Of a DNA stretch of 64,000 nt, positions 63,993 to 64,000 are shown one piece after another. A program made the translations under genes and the position numbers. Origin of the DNA: Bacteroidetes bacterium B1(2017) (GTDB lineage Bacteria; Bacteroidota; Bacteroidia; UKL13-3); assembly GCA_002256395.1 (NCBI GenBank), contig NKJG01000001.1:558001-622000 (forward strand), given 5' to 3'. The notes below the pieces were generated by a model, which was not told where the DNA came from, ran no database searches, and was given only the letters and a program-made list of their open reading frames with translations. Every line of letters starts with the position of its first letter. The first letter of the stretch is position 1.

Positions 63993-64000
63993 CGTGAAAT

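Noticed and set aside
1..64000. Mobile elements, antiphage systems, biosynthetic clusters, tRNA or rRNA genes
   Set aside because: I found no transposase, integrase, restriction, toxin-antitoxin, PKS/NRPS or RNA gene signatures on either strand.

Overview
The window is AT-rich chromosomal DNA from a member of the Bacteroidota, most likely an environmental or aquatic relative of the Chitinophagales/Sphingobacteriales. Evidence: type IX secretion (T9SS) cargo with both type A and type B C-terminal sorting domains, a PorP/SprF family protein, SprB-type repeats, a BT_3928-family DoxX protein, a TonB receptor with a carboxypeptidase-like regulatory domain, almost no Shine-Dalgarno sequences, and several matches to the Bacteroidota promoter (TTG, 17-23 nt, TAnnTTTG). 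I see no rRNA, tRNA, CRISPR array, insertion sequence or prophage.

Layout. 1-5144 (minus): two tandem, partly duplicated T9SS-secreted GEVEDY/PKD proteins; the first is cut by the window edge and has a one-base frame break in its signal peptide. 5239-7136 (minus): a MauG/MbnH-like di-heme enzyme with an MbnP-like lipoprotein. 7234-15267: a housekeeping block (YajQ, c-di-AMP cyclase, FolP, DUF1599, BT_3928, AroK, HU, PyrR, L31, GlmU-family, TpiA). 15437-21463 (plus): a 1459-residue exported protein of unknown function, then PlsY, ClpS and an orphan CoA-transferase A subunit. 21481-27700 (minus): S9 peptidase plus a MacAB-like ABC exporter with two permeases. 27819-31577: a methyltransferase-fold protein, an unusual FAD-monooxygenase/DsbA-like/winged-helix fusion and an aminotransferase. 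31722-35910 (minus): a probable metal-uptake cluster (outer-membrane protein, His/Cys-rich small protein, TonB receptor, lipoprotein). 36086-39479 (plus): urocanate hydratase and an M1 peptidase. 39537-40610 (minus): MarR-YceI with a clear operator. 40699-44497 (minus): amidohydrolase, LpxL-like acyltransferase, two VOC proteins, DUF4199.

44654-54645 (minus) is the most distinctive locus: a 2092-residue type B T9SS adhesin-like protein with 16 tandem repeats of about 99 residues, a PorP/SprF protein, and a TPR/PD40/OmpA-like protein that itself carries two diverged copies of the adhesin repeat. This looks like a dedicated surface-adhesin secretion and anchoring unit. 55277-58711 (minus) holds MscS, a Glu/Leu dehydrogenase and AnmK.

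58776-63992 is a signalling island: two related histidine kinases with eroded ATP-binding motifs, a NarL-type regulator and a divergent single-domain receiver. A perfect 12-bp inverted repeat lies in the divergent promoter region. Coordinates of starts are my best judgement where upstream in-frame codons exist.
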